Below the pieces are notes generated by a model. The model made no database searches. It saw only the letters and a list, made by a program, of their open reading frames with translations, and was not told where the DNA came from. Both the position numbers and the translations under genes were made by a program. This document shows, piece by piece, positions 16,855 to 25,484 of a DNA stretch of 48,833 nucleotides. Each line of letters starts with the position of its first letter. Positions within the stretch are counted from its first letter, which is position 1. The DNA lies in the NCBI GenBank assembly GCA_018241185.1, contig JAFEEH010000234.1, positions 1-48,833 on the forward strand, read 5' to 3'. The stretch comes from Pseudomonadota bacterium. Its GTDB lineage: Bacteria; Pseudomonadota; Gammaproteobacteria; Burkholderiales; Burkholderiaceae_C.

Positions 16855-18537
16855 ATGGAAGACCTGCGCATCGCTCCCGACCCCACGGCGGCGCCTCACG
16901 CGCCTGCGACAGTCCGCCACCTGCGCCAGGCGCTGCTGTGGCCCGTGCGCCTGATGCGGCCCGAGGGCGACGCGGCCGGCGCACAGCTCACGCCCTGGCA
17001 GCGGCTGCGCGACATGGGCGGCAGCTCGCCATGGCAGGAGGTGGTCGACGAATACACCGGCGACGCCAGCCGCTTCCACGAGCGCCACTACAACGAGTTC
17101 GTGAGCTTCCTGCCGTACGTGCAGCGCTTCCTGTATGGCGAAGGGCGCTCGGCGGGCCGGGCCGACCACGACGGCGATTCGCCCATGCGGGTCTTCCGCC
17201 GCCACGACATCGCGGCACTGCGCGTGGTCGCGCGCGCGGGCGACGCACCGCGGACGCTGCAGGTGGTGCACATCGACCTGTACTTCTTCTACGACGTCGA
17301 CGTGGTGATCCTGAACGTCGAGGTCGGCGCCGACGACCTGAGCCTGCCGCAGGCGCAGGAGCAGCTCTACCGCTTCGGCCGCGCCTACCCGGCCGGCTGG
17401 GCCCCCGACGGCTCGGCGTTGCACTGCCTGCACAGCGTCGAGTGGCTCGATGCGCAGGGCCGGGTGTTGGCGTGCTCCGATGCCCAGCAGCGCGAGGCCT
17501 TCCTGTCGCACGTGGCCGAGCACCGCGCGCCGCGCGTGGCCAGCCACTGGGCGTATGTGATGCAGCCGCTGGTGGCCGACCATTCGGGCGAGCCCGGCGC
17601 GTTGCGCTACCGGCAGATCGAGTACTACCGCATGCCGACGATGGCTTACCTCGCGGTGGACGACCCGCGCCGCCTGTCGCGCGCCGACTTCGTGCGCCTG
17701 GGCCTGGTCACGGGCGCCGGCGAGGGCGAAGGCGCCCTGCCCTATGCCGAGCAGCATGTGAGCGACTTCGAGGCGCGCTACTGTTACGACCGCTTCTGGT
17801 CCGAGGGCGGCGCCGCGCCCCACACGCGCTACCTGTGCAACGGGCATGCGCTCATCGTCGTGGGCGACGCGCAATCCGACTTCTTCTGCTGCCGCGACCG
17901 AGGCGTGCTGGCGCAGTTCCGGCACCAGCACTTCATGCTGTTCCTGGTCGCGCATTTCCAGAAGGCCTCGCTGCTGATGTTCTCGGCCCAGCTGGTGGAA
18001 GCGCTGCAGCGCCTGCACATCCAGGACGTGCAGAGAGTCAAGCGCTTCAAGCGCGCCATCCGCGCCAGCTTCGAGCGCTTCCTGCGCTTCACGCACCGCT
18101 ACTGGTTCCACGAGATCTCGGAGCAGGCGCATGTGCGCGCGCTCTCGCACCTGTGCGCGCGCCACCTCGACACCGACGCGCTCTACGCCGAAGTCAAGGA
18201 ACGCATCGCCGACATGAACACCTACCTGGAGGCCGACAGCCTGCGCCGCCAGGCCAACACGGTGGTGCGCCTCACGGTGGTCACGCTCTTCGGCCTGATC
18301 GGCACCATCACCACCGGCTTCCTGGGCATGAACCTGCTGGCCGAGGCCGACGCACCGCTGTGGCGCAAGCTGGCCTGGTTCGTGGTGGTGGGTGTCTTCA
18401 CGAGCTGGCTCACCTTCTACACGCTGATCAAGTCGCAGCGGCTGTCCGACTTCATCGACGCCCTGTCAGACAAGCGCCTGACCTGGCGCGGCAAGTTTGC
18501 GGCACTGGGCCGCGTGTGGCGCTCCGGTTCCGACTGA
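16855..18537 (+). CDS. CorA-like divalent-cation transporter with a large soluble domain
   Basis: A 560-residue protein with about 470 residues of cytoplasmic domain followed by two C-terminal membrane helices (about 470-488 and 503-524). The first helix ends in Gly491-Met492-Asn493, the ion-selectivity signature of CorA magnesium channels, followed by a short loop and the second helix, as in that family. Charged helices before the membrane part (RFKRAIRASFERFLRFTHRYWFHEISEQAHVRAL) resemble the CorA stalk. It is much longer than E. coli CorA (316 residues), and the N-terminal 300 residues are not a domain I recognise. Repeat copy A starts 7 nt after the stop. Confidence 0.75.
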   Translation: MEDLRIAPDPTAAPHAPATVRHLRQALLWPVRLMRPEGDAAGAQLTPWQRLRDMGGSSPWQEVVDEYTGDASRFHERHYNEFVSFLPYVQRFLYGEGRSAGRADHDGDSPMRVFRRHDIAALRVVARAGDAPRTLQVVHIDLYFFYDVDVVILNVEVGADDLSLPQAQEQLYRFGRAYPAGWAPDGSALHCLHSVEWLDAQGRVLACSDAQQREAFLSHVAEHRAPRVASHWAYVMQPLVADHSGEPGALRYRQIEYYRMPTMAYLAVDDPRRLSRADFVRLGLVTGAGEGEGALPYAEQHVSDFEARYCYDRFWSEGGAAPHTRYLCNGHALIVVGDAQSDFFCCRDRGVLAQFRHQHFMLFLVAHFQKASLLMFSAQLVEALQRLHIQDVQRVKRFKRAIRASFERFLRFTHRYWFHEISEQAHVRALSHLCARHLDTDALYAEVKERIADMNTYLEADSLRRQANTVVRLTVVTLFGLIGTITTGFLGMNLLAEADAPLWRKLAWFVVVGVFTSWLTFYTLIKSQRLSDFIDALSDKRLTWRGKFAALGRVWRSGSD

Positions 18538-18543
18538 AGGTCG

Positions 18544-18611
18544 ATTCAAGGCATTTCGGGCTGCAGCGCCCGCTGTGCGTGCGTGAGCAGCTATGAATTC
18601 GATAGCATTTC
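18544..18611 (+). repeat. 68-bp dispersed repeat family, copy A
   Basis: Contains CTGCAGCGCCCG and GAGCAGCTATGAATTCGATAGC; the latter can form a GCTAT/ATAGC hairpin. It starts 7 nt after the CorA-like stop, in the same orientation, and runs to the stop codon of the convergent patatin gene. Other copies: 22361-22431, 35277-35344, 43100-43167. Confidence 0.82.
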
Positions 18612-21600
18612 AGCGCGACTGCGGCAGCCAGACCTCGACCGTGCCGGCGCTGGCACGCAGTCTGGCCGGCAGCAGGCGGATGTGCCATGGGCCGGGCCAG
18701 CGGGCGGCGGCCTCCACCTGCCTCATCGCTTCGGCGCAGCGGCGCAGGCGCTCGTCGGGCAGCAGCACGGTGGCCTCGGCGTAGCCGGTGGGCGGCGCGC
18801 GACCGGCACGGCGCGCGCTGTCGAGCACGTCCTCGATCGGCGGCACCGAGGCGCCGAGCGCGCGCCAGGGCTCGCGCAGCGCGGCGGCCGCGGCGCGGTC
18901 GCCGGTGCCGAAGACCTGGATGTAGACCCGCACGCCGGCACAGGCCCGGTCGGGCGCCGGCGCGGCCGGGGCCGGCACCGGCACCGGCGCGGGCACCGTC
19001 GCGGCCGGGGAAGACTCGTCCAGCATCGAGCGGCCCGGCGTGGGGCGCGAGACCGCCGATCCGCGCACGGAAGGCACGGGCAACACGGGCGGCGTGGCCG
19101 CCGGCGCCGCTGCATCGGCGACTGCAGCGTCGGGGTGGGGCTTGCGCACCATGCCCAGCGTGGCCGCGCCGCCGGTGGCGGTGGTCCAGGCGTAGTCGGC
19201 CAGCACGACGACCGGGCGCCAGGGCATGCTCAGCAGTTCGGGGCAGTTGCCCACCCGGCCACCACCGTGCAGGCCGCCATAGTCGCGCGCCCAGTAGCGC
19301 GGCACGCAGCGCTTCTGCGGCAGCGGCGCGAGGCAGCCGGGCGCGTCGGCGCGGCGCAGCAGGTCGGCGCAGGCCGGGGTGCCGCGCGCCGGTGCCGCCT
19401 CGCAGGCCACCAGCGCGTCCTTGGCGATCTGCCCGTTCAGGCCGCCGCGCCGGAGGAACTCGCCGTCGCCGCCTTCGCCGGGGCGGCAGTGCCGATCGAC
19501 GGTGCGCACCAGCTCGGCCGCCAGCCAGGCGGCGGCGCTGCCGTCGCCGGCGTCGCGCAGCCGGCCCCAGCGGTCGGTGAGCTCGCGCACGGCGGCGTCC
19601 TGCGCCTTGTGCTCGGCATCGGCCTGCGCGCCCACGCTGGCCACGCCCTGCCACAGCGCCAGCAGCAGTGCAGCCACCCCGCCGATGCCCAGCGAGGCCT
19701 GCACCACGCCGTGCTGCATCACGCGCGCCTGGATGCGGCTCCAGGTGCCGCCGGCCGGCGTGCCTGCGGGCGCCGCCCCGCCCTGCCCGTCGTCGGGCTC
19801 GAAGCCGTCGATCAGCGCGGTGCTCGAGGCGATGGCGTCGAGCAGCTTGCCGTTCAGGCGCGCGCCGATCTCGTTTCCGAGCTGGAAATAGCTTTCCCAC
19901 TGCGCCTCGCTGAAGAACTGGTCGGTGGTGGATTCCTGCGGAAAGCCGGGATGCGCGGCCTTGAAGTTCACCAGGTCGACCGGCAGGTCGGCCGACACGT
20001 TGGGCTTGACCAGCACGATGCACCCGCGCCGGCCGCTGGCGTAACGCACGCGCGCCAGGGCCAGGCAGGCCTGGCTCTGCATCGACGACAGGTCGTTGAG
20101 CGAGCCGAAGGCATGCATGAAAGGGCCCTGCACGCCGGGACGCGGCTTCATGAAGGCGATGTCGGCGCCGAGGTCGATGCGGGCACAACGCACCAGGTTC
20201 TCGAGGTCGCAGAAGCGATAGGCCGGGTCGGCGCCGCAATCGGCCAGCACGATCAGCTCGGCCTCCTGCTGCAGCAACGCGTAGGCGCCGGTGTTCTCGA
20301 AGTGGCCGCCGTCGCTGAGGAACCAATACGGCTGCCCGATGCCGGCGAAGACGCCGAAGCACTCGCGCAGCACGAAGCCCGTCTTGGCCAGCGGCGAGCG
20401 CCACCAGGCCTCGGCCGCCTCCCTGGCCATCGGGCCTGCCGGCCACCAGTAGCCCAGGCGCAGGCCGGCGAACAGGGTCAGCGCCGCCACGCCGCGGTGC
20501 GTCATGCGGCCCAGGCCCGGCGCCAGCGCGGCGCCCGACACGGCCGTCCACCCGCCCAGCGTGAGGGCGCCCTCGCCTTCGGGCATGGCCTGCCAGTCGC
20601 CGCCCGCGGCCTGTGCCCAGCCGCCGGGCGCGACCGTCATGGGCAGGCCCTTGCGGTCGCGGTTGAACTGGCTGCGGCGCGAATCCAGCGTGTGGTTCAC
20701 GCACACGTTGACCAGGTGCACCGGGCCACCGGCGAGGTGCGGCCGGTAGCGATGCTGGGCCACGTCGTCGTCGGCCTGTGTCTCGCCCACCGCGACGCGA
20801 CCGCTGTCGAAGCGCTCGACCGCGTCGATCGGCGAGCCGCCCAGGCGCTGGCCGTTGGCGGCGCCCAGGTAGGCACGCACGATGCGCGCCTTGTAGAACA
20901 CATGCAGCGACGACAGGTTGAGGAAGCCGACGTTGCGCCCGCTCAGCAGCGCGTAACCGCCCACGCCGAGCAGCAGCAGCCACCACCAGACGCCGCCCAG
21001 GCCGAAGTCGAGTCCTTGCGGCGTGAACACCGGCAACAGCAGCGCGGCGTACAGCACGCTCACCCACCACGCGACCAGGCAGAAGCTCAGCACGATGCCC
21101 AGCAGTCCGATCAGGCCGAGCATCAGGTCGCGGCTGAGCGCCGGCACCGCGCGGCTGCCGCTGGCGACCAACGGCAGCACGGCGCGCACCGCCGCGGCCG
21201 CCACGGCCAGCGCCAGGCCGCCGGCCGCGCGCCCGGCGCGGTCGGTGTCCTGCGCCAGCCACCAGGCGGCGGCATCCACCAGCCCCAGCAGGCCCAGCGC
21301 CAGGGCGGCGCGAAGCAGCAGCGACAGCCAGCGCGTGGTGCGGTTGCGCCAGGCCGCGGCGTCGTAGGGCCGCCGCAGCGTCCACAACACCCACAGCGAG
21401 GCGCAGACCCAACTGAGCGCCAGGCCCAGCGCCGCCGGCACGAGCCAGGTCGGCGCGCGGTATTCCCCGTCGAGCACGGGCCGGAAGAAAGCGATGGCCG
21501 CGGCGCACAGCGACCACGCCACCAGCCCGGCGCCGGCGCGCCACGCCGCCCGCGCGCGCGGCCCGTCGCGCAGCGCCCAGTAGGCATTGGCCAGCACCAC

Positions 21601-22299
21601 GGCCGGCGGCACCAGCAGCAGTACGCCGGACCACAGCACGGGCAGCAGCGTCACCGCGCGCACAGCAGCGGGCGCGGCGCCCTCCGCGCCGGGATCGATG
21701 GCGCGGGCCATGAGGCTCCAGGCAAGCAGGTCGATGCCACCCAGCACCAGGCCGAGCAGGGTGGCGGCGATGGCCAGCTCGATGTGCGTGGCCAGCAGGT
21801 TGCGCAGGAACAGGGCCGCGGCGAAGAGCATGTCGCCCAGGCCACCGGGGATCAGGTAGCGGCCGTTGCCGCGCAGCCACTGGCCGAAGCGCACGCGCTC
21901 GAGGTCGGCGAAGGCCGCCTGCACAGCCTGCGCCGCGGCAGGCCCGGCGCCGGGTGCCGACGGGTTCGCGGGCGCGAAGCGGTCGCACAGCCGGCCCCAG
22001 ACCGCACCCGCGTAGCCCCCGCCCGAGACGGTCGACAGCAAGTCGAAGCGCAGCAGTTGCCCCTGCTGCGCCAGCGCCTTGAGCAGCCCGAGGCAGAAGG
22101 TCGCGCTGCGGATGCCGCCGCCCGACAAGGCCAGGCCCCAGGGGCGGCGCGGGGTGCCACGGCCGGGATCGGTGCCGCCGCCGGCGCGGGGGTCGACGCT
22201 GGCGCCAGCGTCGACAACCGTCTCGGCGTCGGCACGGGCCTCGATGTCGCCGAGCGCCGCGCGCCGATCGGCGACCATCTTCTCGATGGGCTTGTCCAT
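18610..22299 (-). CDS. Multi-spanning patatin-like phospholipase
   Basis: A 1229-residue membrane protein with split patatin-type catalytic motifs. Near the N-terminus are the oxyanion loop SGGGIRSA (Gly60-62) and the nucleophile motif STVSGGGY (Ser92; Thr replaces the first Gly of GxSxG). The catalytic Asp motif SDGGHFENTG follows much later (Asp663). Between them (about residues 140-480) is a block of some 8-10 hydrophobic helices. A further membrane helix (LGIGGVAALLLALWQGVA) precedes a periplasmic-looking part, a Pro/Ala linker, and a C-terminal domain with VRVYIQVFGTGDRAAAAAL...VPPIEDV, resembling the small SPOR/LytR_C-like fold found at the end of other signalling proteins. Predicted activity is acyl hydrolysis of membrane lipids. 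ATG at 22299 chosen over one 36 nt upstream. Confidence 0.8.
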   Translation of the reverse strand: MDKPIEKMVADRRAALGDIEARADAETVVDAGASVDPRAGGGTDPGRGTPRRPWGLALSGGGIRSATFCLGLLKALAQQGQLLRFDLLSTVSGGGYAGAVWGRLCDRFAPANPSAPGAGPAAAQAVQAAFADLERVRFGQWLRGNGRYLIPGGLGDMLFAAALFLRNLLATHIELAIAATLLGLVLGGIDLLAWSLMARAIDPGAEGAAPAAVRAVTLLPVLWSGVLLLVPPAVVLANAYWALRDGPRARAAWRAGAGLVAWSLCAAAIAFFRPVLDGEYRAPTWLVPAALGLALSWVCASLWVLWTLRRPYDAAAWRNRTTRWLSLLLRAALALGLLGLVDAAAWWLAQDTDRAGRAAGGLALAVAAAAVRAVLPLVASGSRAVPALSRDLMLGLIGLLGIVLSFCLVAWWVSVLYAALLLPVFTPQGLDFGLGGVWWWLLLLGVGGYALLSGRNVGFLNLSSLHVFYKARIVRAYLGAANGQRLGGSPIDAVERFDSGRVAVGETQADDDVAQHRYRPHLAGGPVHLVNVCVNHTLDSRRSQFNRDRKGLPMTVAPGGWAQAAGGDWQAMPEGEGALTLGGWTAVSGAALAPGLGRMTHRGVAALTLFAGLRLGYWWPAGPMAREAAEAWWRSPLAKTGFVLRECFGVFAGIGQPYWFLSDGGHFENTGAYALLQQEAELIVLADCGADPAYRFCDLENLVRCARIDLGADIAFMKPRPGVQGPFMHAFGSLNDLSSMQSQACLALARVRYASGRRGCIVLVKPNVSADLPVDLVNFKAAHPGFPQESTTDQFFSEAQWESYFQLGNEIGARLNGKLLDAIASSTALIDGFEPDDGQGGAAPAGTPAGGTWSRIQARVMQHGVVQASLGIGGVAALLLALWQGVASVGAQADAEHKAQDAAVRELTDRWGRLRDAGDGSAAAWLAAELVRTVDRHCRPGEGGDGEFLRRGGLNGQIAKDALVACEAAPARGTPACADLLRRADAPGCLAPLPQKRCVPRYWARDYGGLHGGGRVGNCPELLSMPWRPVVVLADYAWTTATGGAATLGMVRKPHPDAAVADAAAPAATPPVLPVPSVRGSAVSRPTPGRSMLDESSPAATVPAPVPVPAPAAPAPDRACAGVRVYIQVFGTGDRAAAAALREPWRALGASVPPIEDVLDSARRAGRAPPTGYAEATVLLPDERLRRCAEAMRQVEAAARWPGPWHIRLLPARLRASAGTVEVWLPQSR

Positions 22300-22360
22300 C
22301 GTGAAATCCTTCACACTCCGGGCGCCCCTGCCCATTCGGCAAACGGCCTATGACAGTGAC

Positions 22361-22431
22361 GATTTGCTACTGAATCGATAGCTGCTCGCGCCCGCCCCAC
22401 GGGCGCTGCGGGCATTTTTGGCTTGAAACTC
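22361..22431 (-). repeat. 68-bp dispersed repeat family, copy B
   Basis: Read on the minus strand it begins TTTCAAGCCAAAAATGCCC, about 10 nt after the stop of the lipase gene at 22441 and in the same orientation, and ends GCTATCGATTCAGTAGCAAA. With copy A it brackets the patatin gene in inverted orientation. Confidence 0.82.
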
Positions 22432-22440
22432 CGGGGCGGA

Positions 22441-24036
22441 TCAGCTCCAGGCGCTGACCTCCAGCCGCACCTTGCCGGTGATGCCCGGTTGGCTCAGCGC
22501 CGCGCCCTGGGTCGACAACGGCACGACGAACTCGAGCTTGTCGTCCTGCACGCGCTGATAGCTGATGGGCAGCGAAGCGCGGCCAGCGGTGTCGGTCTGC
22601 CAGCCGTACTTGACGTTCCACTGACCGCCGGCCACGCCGTCGGGCGGCGGCGCCATCTCGACCACCAGCGTGTCGCGAAAGAGCGAGCTGCCTTCATAGT
22701 GGCCATCGAGCCAGAACTTCTTGTTCACCTGGTAGTCGGGCACGCGCACGCCCAGCGTCATCGCGTAGGCCAGCGTGGGCCGCGCCCGGTTCACGCGCGC
22801 GCGGTTCGCCAGGAACACCGTCGAGAGGTAGATCGAGCGGCGTCCGGCACTGGCGGGATCGGTGAGTTCCTTGTGCGTGCGGCAGGCGGGCGAGTCTTCC
22901 TCGGCGATGCGCCGGCTGAGGTACCAGCGCTTGCCGCGCGGCGCGGCCAGCAACTCGACCTGGTAGAGCGCGTCGATGTCGGCGCCAGCCGGGATGTCGG
23001 GCGGTAGCGCGACCGCATCGACGTCGAACCACAGGTCCACGCGCACGTCGCCGAAGAGGAAGCGCGTGAGGTTCTGGTAGGCCTCCTCGGAGTTGACGAT
23101 GCCGAAATAGCCCGAGTGCGAGCGGTAGGTGTAGGCGGTGGCGACGGGCGTGCGCTGGCCGTTGGGGTCGGTGCCGCACAGCGTGGCGTTGTCGATGCGC
23201 ACCAGGCCGTCGCTGCCATGGCCCGCGAACATGCGCGCCACGCCCTGCGCGGCTTCGTAGTCGCCGCGGTTGCTGCCGACCATGCAGAAGAAGCGGCTGG
23301 CGGGGGGCCGGATGTTTGCGGGCAGCGCGTCGACGCGGCCATCGACCGCCGGGGTGCCCAGGAAGTCCGCCATCTTCTCGCGGTTGAAGGTGTTGATCTC
23401 GGCGACCGAGAGCCAGCTCGGCACGTTGACGCCGGCCGCATCGATGCCGTTGTGCGGCGTCGCATAGGTGAAGACCTTGTCGACGCAGGCCCGTGCCGCG
23501 TCGTCGCCCAGCGCGGGGTTCTGCAGGAAGGCCCGCACCACCAGGCCGCCCATCGAATGCGCGACCAGGTAACAGCGGAAGTCCTCCTGGCGATAGCCCG
23601 CCCCTTCGCGCTGCGCGACCAGGTCGCGCACGCGCAGGATGAGCCGACTCAGCCCCTGCGCGTAGAAGCGGATGTCACGCGCCTGGCCATCGCCCAGCAG
23701 CCCGGAACCGCTGTCGTAGTAGTGGTAGACGACGATCGACGCCGACGGCATGCCGTCGGCATCGGCGCCGTCGTCGCCCGGCGGCGGCTTCCAGTCCTCG
23801 TCGAGGATGTCCAGGCCGTTCTGGTAGCAGTTCTGGTAGCCGAAGTCGGAGATCAGCCGCACCACCGGCGACTCGAACACGAACTTTTGCGCCGCCGCCT
23901 TCTTGTCGACCGTGGCCCGGTACACGGTGGAGCCGGCGTTGAAGCCGCAGAAGGGGTCGGCCGCGGTCTCGTCGCGCTCCGAACTCGTCATCGCATAGCC
24001 GCGGACGTAGATGATGGGGTGGCGGTTGTCGGGCAT
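22441..24036 (-). CDS. Alpha/beta-hydrolase lipase/esterase (PGAP1/triacylglycerol-lipase-like)
   Basis: A 531-residue serine hydrolase without a signal peptide. It opens HPIIYVRGYAMTSSE, a lipase oxyanion-hole strand, and has the nucleophile elbow LVAHSMGGLVVRAF (Ser161) and TYATPHNGID (downstream of the elbow). A His-containing segment (YRSHSGYFG) probably gives the catalytic His. The last 170 residues are beta-rich and end LEVSAWS, an accessory domain I do not recognise. The start at 24036 has a good SD (GGAG) at 10 nt. It lies 141 bp upstream of the patatin gene on the same strand, so both lipid-hydrolase-like genes may be cotranscribed. The architecture also recalls type VI secretion lipase effectors, but no secretion genes are nearby. 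Confidence 0.82.
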   Translation of the reverse strand: MPDNRHPIIYVRGYAMTSSERDETAADPFCGFNAGSTVYRATVDKKAAAQKFVFESPVVRLISDFGYQNCYQNGLDILDEDWKPPPGDDGADADGMPSASIVVYHYYDSGSGLLGDGQARDIRFYAQGLSRLILRVRDLVAQREGAGYRQEDFRCYLVAHSMGGLVVRAFLQNPALGDDAARACVDKVFTYATPHNGIDAAGVNVPSWLSVAEINTFNREKMADFLGTPAVDGRVDALPANIRPPASRFFCMVGSNRGDYEAAQGVARMFAGHGSDGLVRIDNATLCGTDPNGQRTPVATAYTYRSHSGYFGIVNSEEAYQNLTRFLFGDVRVDLWFDVDAVALPPDIPAGADIDALYQVELLAAPRGKRWYLSRRIAEEDSPACRTHKELTDPASAGRRSIYLSTVFLANRARVNRARPTLAYAMTLGVRVPDYQVNKKFWLDGHYEGSSLFRDTLVVEMAPPPDGVAGGQWNVKYGWQTDTAGRASLPISYQRVQDDKLEFVVPLSTQGAALSQPGITGKVRLEVSAWS

Positions 24037-24241
24037 GTGGATCTCCAGGCAGTCGGCGGCGGGCACTATGGCGCCGCACGCCACGCCTGCACATCCGCCG
24101 CATGGCCTAGTCGCGGTGTGGAGATGCACGTCCCGCAACAATGCGAAACACGCCGATACCGTGTCGAAATGACGCGCCCCGAAGCCGGCGGCGATGCTCG
24201 ATCGTCGCCATCGCACACCGCCGGCGCTACCGTTGGACTCC

Positions 24242-25381
24242 ATGACCGCTGCCCCCACGCCCCCCGCCCCGGCCCCGAGCCGCACCCCCTTTCGCCGCCT
24301 GCGCAGCGGCTGGATGCTGGCCGCGGCCTGCGCCGCCGGCGGCTGCGCGACGGGTCAGGCGGACGACCTGGCCACGCGCTACGAGCAGTCGCCGCAGTAC
24401 CGGGCGGAAGACCGGCGCTTCCACAATCCACCCAACCCCGACGCCAAGCCCACGCAGAGCGCATGGCGCATCTGGTCGCGCTTCTTCTTCAGCACCAAGA
24501 CCGGCACGGTGCCGGTGGACGCGATTCCGGTGAAGGCCGTGACGCGTGCCCAGCTCGACGCGCTGCCCGACAACGCCAACCACGTGATCCGGCTGGGCCA
24601 CTCCTCGCACCTGCTCAAGCTGCGCGGCCGCTACTGGCTGATCGACCCCGTCTTCGGCGAACGGGTGTCGCCCTTCAGCTTCGTCGGGCCCAAGCGCTTC
24701 CACCCCACGCCGCTGAAGCTGGAGGACCTGCCGCCGATCGAGGGGCTGATCCTCTCGCACGACCACTACGACCATCTCGACGTGCCGACCATCGAATACC
24801 TCAACGGCAAGGTGCAGCGCTACTTCGTGCCGCTGGGCGTGGGCGCGCGCCTGAAGGACATGGGCGTGGGCGCCGAGCGCATCGCCGAGTTCGACTGGTG
24901 GCAGTCGGCCGCGCATGCGGGCGTGCAGCTCACGGCCACGCCGTCGCAGCACTTCTCGGGCCGCAGCCTCAACGACCGCGACCGCACGCTGTGGTCGTCG
25001 TGGGTGCTCGAGAGCGGCGGCCAGCGCATCTTCTACAGCGGTGACTCGGGCTACTTCGCAGGCTTCAAGCAGATCGGCGAGCGCTTCGGCGGCATGGACC
25101 TCGCGCTGATGGAGAACGGCGCGTACGACGCCTACTGGCCGATGGTCCACATGACGCCCGAGGAAACCGTGCAGGCCTTCCAGGACGTGCGCGGCAAGGT
25201 GCTGTACGGCGTGCACAACAGCACCTTCGACCTCGCCTTCCACACCTGGCAGGACCCGCTGGACCGGCTGTCCGCGCTGGCGCAGCAGAAGAACATCGCG
25301 CTCGCCACGCCGGTCATCGGCGAGGTGCTGACCATCGGCCAGCCGCGCAGCAACCAGCTGTGGTGGCGCGGCCTGCGCTGA
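24242..25381 (+). CDS. NAPE-PLD-like metallo-beta-lactamase lipoprotein
   Basis: A 379-residue metallo-beta-lactamase-fold protein of the N-acyl-phosphatidylethanolamine phospholipase D group. An N-terminal hydrophobic segment ends in AAGGC (Cys at about residue 37), a plausible though imperfect lipobox, so it probably faces the periplasm. The zinc motif is LILSHDHYDHLD; further ligands are in SQHFSGR and YSGDSGYF, with WVLESGGQRIFY typical of the family. It diverges from the lipase at 22441-24036 over a 205-bp gap. Members hydrolyse phospholipid phosphodiesters or act on other substrates; activity here is unproven. A perfect terminator follows at 25404-25440. Confidence 0.85.
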   Translation: MTAAPTPPAPAPSRTPFRRLRSGWMLAAACAAGGCATGQADDLATRYEQSPQYRAEDRRFHNPPNPDAKPTQSAWRIWSRFFFSTKTGTVPVDAIPVKAVTRAQLDALPDNANHVIRLGHSSHLLKLRGRYWLIDPVFGERVSPFSFVGPKRFHPTPLKLEDLPPIEGLILSHDHYDHLDVPTIEYLNGKVQRYFVPLGVGARLKDMGVGAERIAEFDWWQSAAHAGVQLTATPSQHFSGRSLNDRDRTLWSSWVLESGGQRIFYSGDSGYFAGFKQIGERFGGMDLALMENGAYDAYWPMVHMTPEETVQAFQDVRGKVLYGVHNSTFDLAFHTWQDPLDRLSALAQQKNIALATPVIGEVLTIGQPRSNQLWWRGLR

Positions 25382-25403
25382 GCCGCGCCCTGACCGACAA
25401 GCA

Positions 25404-25440
25404 AAGAGGCGGTGGGGTCGTCGCGACCCCACCGCCTCTT
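25404..25440. terminator. Bidirectional terminator hairpin
   Basis: A perfect 17-bp stem, AAGAGGCGGTGGGGTCG (25404-25420) with its complement at 25424-25440, around a 3-nt loop TCG. It sits between the convergent NAPE-PLD-like and Ala-Pro lipoprotein genes and can serve both. Confidence 0.9.
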
Positions 25441-25484
25441 CGTCGTTCAGGCGCCAAGGCCGGCTGAGCGCCGGCCCCGTGCCA

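Noticed and set aside
18583-22353. Very long open frames on the plus strand opposite the patatin gene, and similar ones opposite parC, parE and the lipase
   Set aside because: They are typical high-GC shadow frames: rich in Arg, Ala, Gly and His, without domains, and they lie antisense to clear genes.
22441-24036. Type VI secretion lipase effector with adjacent immunity gene
   Set aside because: No VgrG, PAAR, Hcp or immunity-like gene is next to it; a role in secretion cannot be supported from this window.
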